Shown here piece by piece: positions 1-12,783 of a DNA stretch of 64,000 nucleotides. The position numbers and the translations under genes were made by a program. The stretch's first letter is position 1, and every line of letters starts with the position of its first letter. This DNA is from Crambe crambe (taxonomy: Eukaryota > Porifera > Demospongiae > Poecilosclerida > Crambeidae), in contig OZ004586.1 in assembly GCA_963924555.1 (NCBI GenBank), positions 3,244,501-3,308,500 of the forward strand, in the 5' to 3' direction. The notes beneath the pieces are model-generated. The model did no database searches, was not told the DNA's origin, and was given only the letters and a program-made list of their open reading frames with translations.

Positions 1-2759
1 AGTGGTAGGAGGCATCGTTGATCTTAACGCATCTGACCTTTTTCCCATGATAACTTCTCCATTGATTTCAGCTGTAGCAGCTACCTGAAACTGGTAATCT
101 GTGATGTTTGATTCAGTCAAATTTCCAATAACAACTGAGTTCACAGAGCTGGGAACAATGATGGATTCATTGACCTCTGCCTCATGGTCCTCTGTCACAT
201 TAAGAAAGTAGTAAACTGTGTAATTTGTAATCATAGGGTTGTTGATAATCTCCCAGGAAACTCTGACTGAGGAATCAGACACAGACTCCACCTGTACATT
301 CATCACCTTGGCTAATGAGAAAAAAATGACATAACAATAGTGATGATACTTGTACACTGACTCACCTGGTGCTTCAAAGGTAGTCTGAGCAGGCAAATTA
401 ACAGGTTCTCCTGGACCTATTCTTGTGTAAGCAGTGACTGTAATACCAGAGACTCTTGTTTGTGGAATCAATGATGGGATAGTGAATGTAGTACTCAAGT
501 CTGAGGTGTTGACTCTGACAGTATTGTTGCCATTGACTGTGTAAGTGACTTCATAACTGATGATGACTCCATTAGGTTCTTGAGGTGGACTCCAAGTGAG
601 TAAAATAGAAGTGAACTTAGGAGTACCAGCAAGGTTAGACACAGGATCAGGAACTATACAGAGATTATCAGTAATGATCATTGTTTACATATGAGGCTGG
701 TCCCAAGAGCAGTCACATAACTCATGCATGAATTAATGTGGGATAGCTAGTTAGCTTGGATAGCTAGTACTGGTAGAGTGGATAGAAATTGGGTGATCAA
801 TAAAGCCTCTGTTTGTACGTACGTATAACTTTCAAATAATACTAGCTATACAGGTACAGCCAGCCATCTTGTTTTTTATACACCTCTGGCTTTTATAGCT
901 AGATATTCTTTTTTATGATTACCTTCTTCTGACTGAATACTGGTTACATTAGTAAAGGGTCCAGTGCCATTGTCATTGACTCCAGCAACTCTGAAGGTGT
1001 AGTTTGTGTAAGGAGTGAGTCCACTAGCTGTGAAGGTCCTATTCACTACCACACCAGGGATCAGAGCCCCTCCCACTTCTTGAAATTCCACTGTGTAGTT
1101 AGTGATTGGACCATTGCGTTCAATGCATCTGATTTGTGTCCAGGATATATTGATACTTCTTGAGGTGACAGAGAGAATCATTATGCTGCATGGGGGAGCA
1201 GAAGGTGCTGCAAAAAAAAACAACATTAGCTTAATATTAGCGATGTAATTTCAGTGTATGATCATACCAGCTGTCTTTGTAGTGAACTCTACAGTTGGTG
1301 TCAGAGTAGCAGTGAATCCACTTGGTAATATAACAGTAATGGTTACACTGTAAATACTGAATTCATGTAGATTAGTAAACTCCAATGTGGAAATACCAGT
1401 GGTCATCTTGGACATATTATCCTCAACCATTCTACACAACTGCTTTGGTCCAGTTACTCGTCTCAGTTCTACTCTATACTCATCCATTGGGAGACTGAAT
1501 TGAGGCTGGGTCCATGATATGGTCACAGATGTGGAAGTCAGTGATGAAAAAGTGACATTTAATGGTGTATTAAAATCTATTTGAAGTTTAACTGTGATTA
1601 ATTATACAATTTGTACATTTCCTCACCTCTTACAGTGGCACTCACAGGTCCTACTACCATTGGAGTCCCATAAAGTGCAACCAGCCAATAAGTAACTCTA
1701 CCAGGTGCCTGTCCTACATCACGACTAGATACTGTAGATGTTGCTGTTATGCCAGCACTGAAGTCTGTAGGTCTTGTGTCATCTGTTGTAATTAGGTATC
1801 CCCTACTAGGAGGGGGTGTTGGTGGTGTCCAGGAGACACTCACTATATTCATCCCAATCTGTCTAACCATGAAGTTAGTAGGAGCTTGTTCTGCATGAAA
1901 GTTAACACACCAATCGTGCTAGTATTGTTAGCTAACTACAACTATAATAGTGTAATGATTTCTACTTTCCCTAGCCCCAAATTCCATGAATGATACATTG
2001 AATATCTAAGTAGCTACGTAGCTAGCACCATGTATAGTGAGATAGCTACGTAGCTTGCATATTCTGACAGCTATGTAGCTAGAGCATTCTCCAAATAGAA
2101 AGATCATTTCATAAAAGTTGAAGAATCAAGTCTTTTACTGATACAAATCTTGCAAGATGCTATAGCCTCTTTCAAGACATAAGCAGTCATTACTATGTAT
2201 AAAGAAAGAATCTAATTAACAAAGAAGTACGTATAATATGGATGGCTGTGTGCAGTTCAAAAAATTTTAGAGTGAACTTCTGATCAGTCAAGCCCATCAC
2301 CAATATATGACCAAGCTATGAGCTAACTATTCCCACTTCACTCCTATGACAGGCCAAGATGAGATACGTATAAAGGGAGTGAAGTAGGAATAGTTAGCTA
2401 GTAGCTTGGTATGTAATATTGGTTACTTGACTGAAGTTCACTCTCTTGTTGCTGAACTAGCTTCTTTGAACTGTACTCAGCCCCTACTTCTCTTTTTTAG
2501 TTAGAAGAAATATTTTTCCTTTACTTGTTCATCATCTGTTTTGATGTAATGCTCTATTATCAGAGAGTATGATAGGTAGGGATGGCACGGATGCTCCATT
2601 GGATTAGTACTTAATATTTTCTTTCATAACTACTTACCTCCTGCAGTCAGCAACTCCCAACTTGAAGACAGAACACCTTAGGACTCAAGTATGAAGAGCA
2701 GAAGACAAAGCAGTGTCATATTTTACAGCGACTCCATTTTCATCTGGTTGTTCATCACT

Positions 2760-2825
<66 letters not shown>

Positions 2826-3241
2826 GTCATCATCAAACAACTTACGTATTTCAGATTCAAACGCTATACAATGTACTCAGAAATGACTGCATGCAAATTT
2901 AGAAGTCGCTGTAAAAGGATACGTAGCTACTGCTTTGTCTTCTGCTCTTCATACTTGAATCCTAGCATATCGAAGGTGCTGCTGACTGCAGGAGGTAAGT
3001 ATTCTGGAGTTATGAAAGAATAGCTACTACTCCAATGGAGCATCCATGCCATCCCTACTTAGAAAGTACTATCGTACTCTGATAATTGTTAATAATGTAT
3101 CTGATAGCTAATAATTTCTATAAAAATATTATATTCTACCTACAGATAGGTTACATAATATGTATAGACTCACTCACCTTGACTGCACACAGACATGAGA
3201 GTGGACACAAGTCCAAGCAGAACTAACACGCCATTCAACAT
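1..3241 (-). CDS. U1: receptor tyrosine phosphatase-family gene, 5' part (signal peptide and FN3 domains 1-5)
   Basis: Left-edge partial gene read from high to low coordinates. The start exon (3241-3178) encodes MLNGVLVLLGLVSTL and so on, a signal peptide ending at a GTGAG donor. It is homologous to the start exons of the other units. FN3 exons follow at about 1892-1628, 1580-1273, 1205-925, 657-372 and 312-1. Each is a single exon and shows FN3 features such as the ISWTQ strand and the [10 protein letters not shown] strand. I see no stop or frameshift in the visible exons. FN3-5 resembles that of U4 and U8, so a TM, Ig and PTP tail probably lies beyond the edge, but this cannot be seen. Intron 1 is about 1.3 kb, against roughly 0.2-0.6 kb in the other units, because two foldback elements sit in it. 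The ectodomain should face outside the cell; its ligand is unknown. Confidence 0.8.
2255..2470. repeat. Foldback (MITE-like) element in U1 intron 1
   Basis: The two halves are imperfect inverted copies. The left arm has AGAGTGAACTTC, CCAAGCTA and CTAACTATTCCCACTTCACT in that order. The right arm has the reverse complements in reverse order (AGTGAAGTAGGAATAGTTAG, TAGCTTGG, GAAGTTCACTCT). The arms are about 85-90 bases around a short loop and no protein is encoded. This fits a small non-autonomous DNA element. The family is not identified. Confidence 0.7.
2555..3090. repeat. Long-TIR foldback element with an ATC microsatellite core
   Basis: Inverted arms of roughly 150-170 bases flank an (ATC)n tract at about 2757-2833. 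The left arm runs through GTAGGGATGGCACGGATGCT, CTTACCTCCTGCAGTCAGCA and GTATGAAGAGCAGAAGACAA. The right arm carries their reverse complements between about 2930 and 3060 (for example TTGTCTTCTGCTCTTCATAC and CATGCCATCCCTACTTA). It is inserted in intron 1 of U1 and is absent from intron 1 of the paralogues. The short open frame across the microsatellite is not a gene. A related single arm is seen near 5370. Confidence 0.75.
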
Positions 3242-4028
3242 CATTACTAGCCTAGCTAGCTATACCACACACCATGCATGGATGCATAAGCTAGCATACT
3301 GCTGATACTGCTATGTCTAGAAAGCTGTTTTGTTCCCAGAGAGATAACATTTGGAAAATATGAAGCAAGCTACTTATACTGGTATGTAGAGTTAAGTGAA
3401 GTAGGTGTGTACATATGTACTGCACACTAAATTATTGTCCTAATATACACACAAAAAAATTGGGACAAAATTGTGTACAGTAAACACTTTCATTTTACAG
3501 TGTATAGTAATCAGAGATATTTTGAAAACATGAAGCAAAACTATACTGCAAGAAATTCATTAGAATTAGTTCTCATAAAATTAGCTTATGAAACAAACCA
3601 CCAACGTTTCGACCAGAATACTCTAGCCTTCATCAGGGTGATACAAAAAATGCACACAGAAACGTCCTTATATAGCTACGCTCGTTATCTAGACAATTAC
3701 GCACATTCAAACGCCTATGGATATTATATTATAGCATGCCAATACCTGAAGTCATAAACACTATTTCCCTAAGGCTTTAAGCATAGAAACCCAAAATATT
3801 TCGTCAAAATTCTAGGTTTACACACCCCTAGAACCTTTTTTTACCACAAAAATACAGCTTTTTTGAAGAGCTTTCCAATGGTCTATTCAACTCCCCCCAA
3901 GTCCATCCATGACCGAGATATCAAAATTTTTTTGGAAAATTGTTCACCTGATATCTCAAAATATATACATTTCATATTTATTATGTGCTTAATACATGCC
4001 AAATACTACACAATGTACGACTGTATCC

Positions 4029-4241
4029 AGGCCTGTAGCCAGGATTTTAGAAAAGGGATGGCTCAGGAAGATTATTGTGTTACTTTCACTTAGATATTTT
4101 CAATGTATAAGAACTAAAATTAATGGTTATCAATTCAGCAAACTAATGCAAATGACTAGCTATATAAGGTATAATTATTATCCATCAAAGGGAAGGGGGG
4201 GGAGCTCAAGCCCGTTGAGCCGCCTGCTGGCTACAGGCCTG
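4029..4241. repeat. Short inverted-repeat element
   Basis: AGGCCTGTAGCCAGG at 4029 is answered by CTGGCTACAGGCCT at 4227-4240, giving terminal inverted repeats of about 14 bases around some 185 bases of non-coding DNA. The size suits a small non-autonomous transposon, but target-site duplications were not established. Confidence 0.4.
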
Positions 4242-4297
4242 GTATCAACATGTGGTTGGAAGCTACTCAACAGGGGCATAAGAAGATGTTTTCTAGT

Positions 4298-4325
4298 GGG
4301 GGGGGGGGGGGGGGGGGGGGGGGGG
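4298..4325. repeat. Poly-G tract, 28 bases
   Basis: An uninterrupted run of 28 G. Length in an assembly is unreliable for such tracts. G-quadruplex formation is possible on the plus strand. The proline-rich or glycine-rich reading frames crossing it are artefacts. Confidence 0.9.
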
Positions 4326-4754
4326 CTGATGTATATGTGCTGATCTGCACGCTTGCGCGCGGAAAATTTTTTGATGGCCACGTCCACTTTGCTTAATCAC
4401 GCCCATTTTTGGATACCTAATCTATCAACTGGTTCAGTGGCGTCAGTGCTTGTGATTGAGGTCTCTGAAGATGGACCAGCATCATCACTTGCAACTACAA
4501 TCATAATGCATGCAAGCTTACATCGATAGTTACCTGTATTTGAGAACTGAATCAGATTGAATTCTCCTCTGTGCTATAGTAGAGTCCAGGAAGACTTAAT
4601 AGCAGATACTTTCTAGCTAGGTGTTACTAATACTCAATTAACCACTGTGATGTTAATACTTAGCTAGTAGGTGTTACTGTGATGTTGAATTTGCATATAT
4701 ATAGCTACAGTATAGCTAGCTAATGCCTATGTGCAGGTACTATCCATTTTGAGT

Positions 4755-4782
4755 GGGGGGGGGGGGGGGGGGGGGGGGGGGG
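4755..4782. repeat. Poly-G tract, 28 bases
   Basis: A second run of 28 G on the same strand, 430 bases from the first. The outer flanks of the two tracts carry a loosely inverted motif (GGGGCATAAGAAG on the left; CTTCTTACGCCC on the right), so the pair may belong to one element of about 530 bases. Confidence 0.85.
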
Positions 4783-5369
4783 TCCTACTTCTTACGCCCA
4801 TGCTCAAGTGTGATTGACCACCAAGTATGTACAACAGTATGTACAACATCTGATACTATTAATGTTTGGCTTACATGCCTTCAAATAATCCATAATAAAG
4901 AGATGTTCAAATGTGTGCATGCATAGGAGAGGCATGCATGATTGGTGCGTCTTTTGTCTAGGAGAGGCATGAATGGCTGTCACCCAGCAGGCATTCAAAA
5001 AAAAAAGAGACACTTCTTATGCATCTTCAAGTGAGTCAACTAAAATTCTATTGACTCTTTGAATGTTTTCTCATAAGGAGATTAATCATATGATATAAGC
5101 TATTCTTTATCACAATGCATGACACAGCTGACTTTTTATTAACAAAAGATCATTCCAGAATGATGGTTACTGTTATGACCACTTATACTCGATCAATCTC
5201 AAAACAACTTTTGGCTATAATAGCAAACAAAAAGGAAACTCAATAACCACATGCAGAATGTGTCAAATTATAAAGACTTGTAGCTATTACTTTGTATGAG
5301 CTTACAAAAATGAACACTTGCCAATTAACAGTGAAAAATTCAATGATAGCACTATTATTATAGTATTTA

Positions 5370-5406
5370 TCAGAGAGTGCGCTAGCACTCTCTAAGTAGG
5401 GATGGC
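5370..5406. repeat. Single arm of the foldback element family, with hairpin
   Basis: AGAGAGTGC and GCACTCTCT form a 9-base stem around GCTA. Next comes AAGTAGGGATGGC, the same wording as the ends of the element at 2555-3090. No opposite arm was found nearby, so this looks like a solo or decayed end. Confidence 0.5.
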
Positions 5407-6172
5407 GGGTCAAAGGTCATAAGACTATATAAACTAAAGACTCTTCTTTCTCTTCTACCCTTACTCTACAGGTTCTCAGAAGGCTACAGTGAATTATTAC
5501 ATTGACAAAGAAGAGAGGAGAATGTTCAATAACCAAAAATTCATTCGCTAACATCAGAAAAAAACGACTTCTAAAATTGACTTTTGTTCTTTTTCTTTAG
5601 GCCACTACAACTTGTTTTCCTGTTTCTGGTCGGCCGCCCGCATGTTTTAGAACGACATCAATAAATTGGGAAACACGCGGTATGCGCATGCGTAGTAGCC
5701 TGCAATAAAGCAGCTCGTTGTGGGAAGTGACTTCTATGCAACTGATCCCTGAATAGGTGAGTATTTAACTGTATCTAGGATCAATTTCTCAGTAATCTTT
5801 TCAGTGACAATGTAGCTAGAGGATTTATAGCTAGACTTAAAACTAGCTACCAGGGATGGATCAAGAAGAATGGGCCCGGCCCCCCCAAAAAATTAGCTAG
5901 CCTAACTGTTCTGTGCATCAATTAGCTATAGGTTATACATAGGTAGCTAGGTGATTGTGCTTCAATCTAGCTACAACAAAAATCTGGCTTGCAAGTTAAT
6001 CTCACTGATTAGCTTGCAGCTGCTCTAGCAAACCCTCACTCTCCCAGAGGGCCTGGTCCCCTGTATCTGTAATTCCTAGATCTTCCTCTGGCTATAGCTA
6101 GCAATGCACCATACATCTAGCTAGTACATAATGTATATAGAAAATAGTTATAATTATACATAATGCAATTAG

Positions 6173-9100
6173 CTACATGTGTTGAAAGTTGGCATAAGTA
6201 TCAAATGAGTCCAAGAATATAAGTGTGGCATCAAATAAGGTCTTGTAATTTTCCTGCACATAATGAATCCATAAACAGCTACGTAGCTACTTAGTAGATC
6301 TTAATAACTCACCAGAGTGGGCACAGCCCCTGGTTTCTGGACACGGAGAGCCTTGACCACTTGGAAGACATCTACCACTCCCTCTGTCTTGCATCGGTCA
6401 ATAGTGGTGGCTATGGCACAGAACATCCCACTCCTGGTCACTGTGTCACTATATAAGAATTGTAGCAAAAAATAAAACAGCAACAACAGCAACAACAACA
6501 ACAGCAGCAACAAAAAAAACGACACTTAAGTATGTCCATTGGCTGGCTACATAATTATACTGACTGCAAGAATTTTTACCCATTAATGATATCCCTTACC
6601 AATTCAAACTTTTGGTAGCTAAAAGTTGTCACAGAATGATTATGATCATGCATTGTTCAGAGGTGTTGGAAGCAAGATTAGATTGATCAGGCCTGAAATT
6701 GATATACTCCCCCAGACCACTGAAACTCTACAGTTTGCTAGAACTTTCATTTGTTATCGATTGATAGCCACTGAATATAATAATTTCCCAAAATATTGGT
6801 CAGGCCTGGGCCTGACCGGCCTGACCTATTCCACCGCCTATGTTGTTATAATGTGATTGGCTGTACCTGCAGTGTATAAATACAGGTTTATTTCCAGTCT
6901 TCCTCTGGATTTTGGAGAGCTCATCCACGACATCCACCACACTCTTGAGGTTGGAACATACTCCATCTGGTCTCCAGCATGTGATGTGGAACTGAATCAC
7001 TTGGTGGGTCTTTTTGGTCTAATATGAATACATAGATTGGATAAATTGCAACCTAAAAATAGCTAATTTTGGTTGAAAAAAGTTATCTATATAATTATTA
7101 TTGGACTGAATAATTTTTTTCTAAAATTGGATCCAAATACTGAAATTTTGGTAAAAACATTGACTACATATCTGAGATTTTTATCAGGATAGACATTATT
7201 TGTATGCCAGACTATAATAGCTACCTTATATTGTAAGATGTCAAGTGTCCTGATGGTGAACCCACTTAACTCCTCCTGATTAATAAGATCCACTTTGAAC
7301 TCCCCAAATTGAGCCATTTCTCCCTCCACTGGCCAGTACTGACACTCCTGTAAATTATAAGTAGCTACACACTATAAATATGACTACATACATACATGTG
7401 CAGGTACGTACCATTCCATTCTCGATAAGGTTGGATAACATGATGACTGCTCCACACTTCCTATCACAGATGACTTTCCACATGTTTCTGACAGTGGAGG
7501 ACATTGGGCCCTCTGCTATGATATAAGCCTTCTTTTGCTTGTAGGCCTGCATGTACATAATGGTGTGTAAGATCATGAAGTGCATGCAACAGAACCTTCA
7601 ATAGCACATGCTGGATAGTTAATATAATATTGGTGTGCTGTAACTTATAGCATGCATGGAAACTAGACATTTAAAGGCATCTTTATGAAAGCCAACAATT
7701 GATACAAAATTACAAAATTAGCATATTAGCTATAGCTTACATTAGCAGCAACAGCATGTATGTAGTCAGGATACTCTCCACTCAGAATCACACGGTGCTT
7801 ATCAGCTACATGATAACATGTGAATAATTATTACAATATTGACTATATTGTAGAGAATTTACAAGGTAGGAAATCTTTGAGGCGATTCTTATCTGAGTGT
7901 TGGAGTGCAGCAGTGCATATGACATCACTCTGTTTTGGTGATACGAGATCCAACACCTGTAAAATGAGGCAACATTGTTTTTGGTCTTTTATATAGTCAA
8001 TTAAGAACTCTCTCTGAACCTTGAATTGTGTCTCAAGTTTAGTTGAGCTGTTCTTCCTGTTCATCTTCATCAGTGTGGATCTGAGGTTAGTGGCATTTAT
8101 CTCAGTGTCCCCACACATCACTGACTCCAAGATAGCATCATGGATGAAAATGTACTGCTCCTGCATGTATGAGCAAGAAGAAGAGGTTACAATTCTTAAT
8201 TCCCCATCCATTTGCATGATTGTCAAATTCCAAGAGCTACTAAGGACAGCATCCTTATTGGATTTTTTAATAACAGCATCTTTACTGGAACAATAAAATG
8301 ATGACAGCAGCTACACTTCCTTACTGGAGTCTGGACCATCTTCATGCGCTGATGCCTCAATTTATTAATGGTCCCTGCAATGTCCACTTTGTTTTCCTTC
8401 TTGACTTGTTCAAGAACAATATCAATACATATGAATGTACCAGTTCTCCCCACTCCAGCACTGCATGTAATATAGTCAATGCAGATGAATGTACTGTACC
8501 AGCACTCCAGCACTGCATGCATGTATAATGTAATGTAGATGAATGTGAATGTAACATGATGTAGATAGCTAAAAGTAGCTATTTTTTTCCTCATGTATGT
8601 ACACTTTTTTCTATAGGTGATTTTTAGCTAAGTTAGCTACATACGTATGTAAGACACAAACACAATGCCATTTACTAATGAACAACCCTTAAGTATGTAC
8701 CTAACTCTTTAGATATACTATGTTGCTATTTATTGCTGTATGTGTTTCGCGTTTGTCAAAACTTTCTTAATGGCTCAAAAAACTCAAAGAACAGTTCTTT
8801 AGTAGTCACATGCCCATGCAATGATGTTTAAACACACCATAATTTATTTATTCTGCTTTACAGATGTTGAATTTCATAGTTATCATAACCAGACGTACTT
8901 GGACTCCAAACTATCACTAAGTTCATGAGCACCTCAACTTAAAAAAACATCATACGTACCTGCAGTGTACTAGCATGGGGCCTCTTCTGCTCTTGTGCTG
9001 TGAGAGGATCCTGCGATGAAAGGACAACATTGAAGTGGCATATTCAGGCACTCCATGGTCAGGCCAGGATGTGAAGTGAAACTGCTTCAGTTTCCAAGGA

Positions 9101-12100
9101 CGACTTGCTGAACTGCCTTCTTCTAACTGCATGCATGCATGTAGCAATCAAGAGATGGCTACAATGACCAATGCAGTGGATCACTGTGTGTAGCTTTTCT
9201 CACAGTAACTTGAAGTGTCCTGATGACGTAGTCAGCAAAAACCTGGTATTCCATCAGGGTGACCTTGAAGGGACCATAATTCTTGTTTCCGCTGTCTGGC
9301 CAATACTGCTCACATTTGACCTTGCCACCTTCCTTGATGTTGGTTACCATGACAATGGTTAGAGGTCTCTCCTGCCAAACTAGTCTCCAAAAATCAACAA
9401 GTGTGCGATCTTTAGGACCTGCGCAATTAACACAGTGGAGATCACAAATATTGATGCTTCAACAAGTCATGTATTGAGTAGCTAATACCTTGAGTTGTTA
9501 TGAATCTTTGCAGCTGTGAATACCCCTATATTAAAACAATTACTAACTATACTGTGTGTGGCTACATTGCTAAGATCACATATCATGCATGGATTGAGAC
9601 TTCTTTACATTGACATAGCAGGCATTAATGAACTCCCTCTGACAATCTTCATACTCTGGTAGGGCATTGAGTGTTATACGATTATGGTCATCTAAATGAG
9701 ATCATGAGATACGTAAATGGCATCATGAAAATGATAAGGTTTGTAGCTATACACTAACCACTTACACACAGTGATGTTAACAAATCGATTCAGTTTCTTA
9801 TTTTCTTTGCAGAGTCCAACAGTTTTAGGATGCTCATCACCATTATCGAGACCCTAAGATTATTCATCGAAATTAATTAATAATTCTGAGATCTGAGCTG
9901 AGTGATTTGAGTCAGACATAGTGTGTGCAATTTCATGCATCAGAATAGTCTAATAACAGAGTATATTTATATGTGGTCATTCTAAACTTACTTCGTACAG
10001 TTTTCTGAACCCTGTATCTGACTGTGAATGATTCTGTGCCACATAATCCCCAAAGTCAGCCACTGATACAGCTGTGAAGTCAACCTCTATATTCTCCTTC
10101 GAGGGAGCAATTCTCTCTTCACCTTCCTGTTGAACAGTAAGGCTGAGCTCTCTTTCAGCTGTACCACTGCTGTTCCTTGCCAATAACTTATACACTCCAT
10201 TGTGTCTGAGCTCAGCTGAGACTATCACTAGAATGCCATCAGGTTGGATCTCGAGGGAGTAATCAGATATCAATTCATTTCCTTCATGGTACCACGTGAG
10301 TATTGGTTCTGGGTCTCCCCTAACTACTGGCTTGAATGACACACCTTCACCCTCCACTAAAATTCTGTCCATAGGAAAGTCTTCAATCTCTGGTCCTGTA
10401 GGTAATTTCATGACTGTCATTGTCAACTTTTGATTAACCCCTTCATTACCTGAAGTATGCTCCAGTATGGTTACTATAGTTGGTCTTGGTTTTGCACATC
10501 CTACTGCAATATTCTTGTCAGATTTTTTATCTTGTCTTCTATAATAATAATTTTGTAAATACTGATACAACAACATTGTAGTTCTAGTTTACTTTTTAAA
10601 CCCAAATCCTGCCAGTACAGTTACTATGGCAACACTAATGATCAGGAGTATTACTCCTACTATGATTCCAGCTGTTTTACTGCCAGAAGATGATGTTGTA
10701 GATGGAGCTAAAAAATTAAGAACATTTTGTTAATCATAATTATTATGAGCAAATCATGAATCATTTTAGTAATGTAACATACATTCAGGCACAGCCCTAA
10801 TCATTACAGTCATTGATCTCTGTCCAGTAAATGTCTGTCCATCAACTTCAGCAATAACCACCACATAAAACATGTACTCCACAATACTTGTCAGATTATC
10901 AATAACAATGGAGTTTCTAGAAACATTGACAAAAGCATCCATATTTCCAGACTGATTATAGTAGACTCTGTAGCTTATTGTGAGCTCTGAAGTGTCAATA
11001 CTTTCCCATGAAACATTAACTGAAGTATTAGACAACATCTCCACCATGACATTCATCACTACAGCTGCAAGTGACATCAATGAATATGAATATTTAATGA
11101 GGCATGCAGTGGCAATAGCTAACTCACGTAACTCAAGTGTAGTCTGATCAGGTAAATCAGCAGGTTCTCCTCTACCAATTCTTGTGTAAGCAGTGACTGT
11201 AATAGCAGAGACTCTTGTTTGTGGAGTCAATGATGGGATAGTGAATGTAGTGCTCAAGTCTAAGGTGTTGACTCTGAAAGTATTGTTGCCATTGATTGTG
11301 TAAGTGACTTCGTAACTGATGATGACTCCATTAGGTTCTTGAGGTGGACTCCAAGTGAGTACAATGGAAGTATACTTTGGTATACTAGCAAGGTTAGACA
11401 CAGGACCAGGAGCTACACATAATTTTTATCAGAAGTTAGTTTATAGCTAGTTACTATATACGTACGTACGTAGTAGCTATAGCTACATACTTTCTTCTTC
11501 TGTCAGAATACTGGTTATATTGGAAAAGGGTCCAGTTCTATTATCATTGACTCCAGCAACTCTGAAGGTGTAGTTTGTGTAAGGAGTGAGTCCACTAGCT
11601 GTGAAGGTCCTATTCACCATATGCACCACACCAGGGATCAGAGCTCCACCCATTTCATAGAATTCCACTGTGTAGTTAGTGATTGGACCATTGCGTTCAA
11701 TACAACTGATTTTAGTCCAGGACACACTGACTCTTCTGGAGGTGGTAGAGGTAGTGTTTATGCTGCGTGGAGAAGCAGAAGGTGCTGAAACAGAGCAAAC
11801 CATTGATATAATAGTATAATACCTACTTATGTCACTTGTATGGTCATACCAGCTGTCTTTGTAGTGAACTCTACAGTTGGTGTCAGAGTAGCATTAAATC
11901 CACTTGGTAATGTAACAGTAATGGTTACACTGTAAATGCTGAATTCCTGTAGGTTAGTAAACTCCACTGTGGAAATACCAGTGGTCATCTTGGATTTGTT
12001 ATCCTCAACCATTGTACACAACTGCCTTGCACCAGTTACACGTCCCAGGTCTACTTTATACTCATCCATTGGGAGACTAAATGGAGGCTGAGTCCAAGAT

Positions 12101-12758
12101 ATGGTCAGAGATGTGGCAGTCAGTGATGAGAAAGTGATACTTATTGGCCTGCTGAAATCTGATAGAACACTCATTAGTTACTGATTGTTCATAGCTAATA
12201 AGTTACATTTCCTCACCTCTTACAGTTCCACTCACAGGTCCTACTACTATTGGAGTCCCATAAAGTGCAACCAGCCAATAAGTAACTGTACCAGGTGCCT
12301 GTCCTATGTCACGATTAGATGCTGTAGATCCTGACATTAATCCAGCACTGAAGTCTGTAGGTCTTGCGTCACTTGTTGTTATTAGGTATCCCCTACTAGG
12401 AGGATTGGGTGGTGGTGTCCAGGAGACTCTCACTCTATTCATCCCAATCTGTCTAACCATGAGGTTAGTAGGAGCTTGTTCTGCATGCATAACAAATCAA
12501 AAATCCTTAAGCACACTATTATCTACCTAAGTTATAGCTACATCCCATACCCTATACCAGCCATACTGATAGCTAGTGGTGAAATGGGATCATGTAACTA
12601 TGATCTCTTGTATTCTGTATGTGGAATTTATTATTATGCATGATTAGTCATAGAAGTATGTAGCTAGCTAGTACCTTATTGCTAAAAGTAGTGCACTCAC
12701 CTTGACTCTGTAGAGTGGACACAAGTCCAAATGTTAGAAGTAGTACACAATTCAACAT
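6173..12758 (-). CDS. U2: receptor tyrosine phosphatase with FN3 ectodomain and cytoplasmic Ig domain, intact
   Basis: The signal-peptide exon is 12758-12701 ([19 protein letters not shown]). FN3 exons lie at about 12484-12217, 12159-11851, 11784-11492, 11411-11128 and 11066-10786. The TM exon is about 10708-10589 (core [17 protein letters not shown], then GFKK). One exon, about 10530-9990, holds a basic segment, an Ig domain ([20 protein letters not shown] to GVYKLLARN, no cysteines) and the pre-catalytic segment ([19 protein letters not shown]). D1 exons follow: LNRF loop (9857-9767), FINACYVN (9690-9612), [11 protein letters not shown] (9420-9199), [12 protein letters not shown] (9130-8963), and HC joined to [10 protein letters not shown] (8464-8325). 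D2 exons run from 7806 and include ITCWRPDGV (7020-6869) and [10 protein letters not shown] (6450-6313). The last exon (6253-6173) ends [13 protein letters not shown] then TAG. No lesion was found. The protein should dephosphorylate tyrosines at the membrane through D1. FN3-5, the TM and the longer juxtamembrane part differ from the other units, so U2 is an older branch. Confidence 0.88.
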
Positions 12759-12783
12759 GGTGATCAATATTGCTAGCTACTGA

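Larger units (their letters stand above)
3242..6172. other. Intergenic region between U1 and U2, repeat-rich
   Basis: I see no convincing gene in this 2.9 kb stretch. It holds U1's upstream region, two 28-base G tracts, a short inverted-repeat element (4029-4241), a single arm of the foldback family at 5370, and a block at 5105-5335 that resembles 62395-62560. The open frame near 3473-3757 contains ACGTTTCGACCAGAATACTC and CTTCATCAGG, wording that looks like a dispersed repeat rather than a protein gene. The stretch 5600-5720 is richer in G and C than its surroundings (GGTCGGCCGCCCGC) and unassigned. Confidence 0.6.

Noticed and set aside
2691..3023. Open frame with a long isoleucine run
   Set aside because: Produced by the ATC microsatellite inside a foldback element; no domain.
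3473..3757. 94-codon open frame
   Set aside because: No recognisable domain, and the DNA wording looks like a dispersed repeat. I could not assign a repeat family, so none is claimed.
4178..4387. Proline-rich and glycine-rich frames
   Set aside because: Translation of the poly-G tract and its complement.
9977..10576. Reading the Ig exon of U2 as extracellular
   Set aside because: It lies downstream of the signal peptide, FN3 domains and TM exon, follows basic residues and lacks cysteines. An extracellular position would need an undetected exon order.
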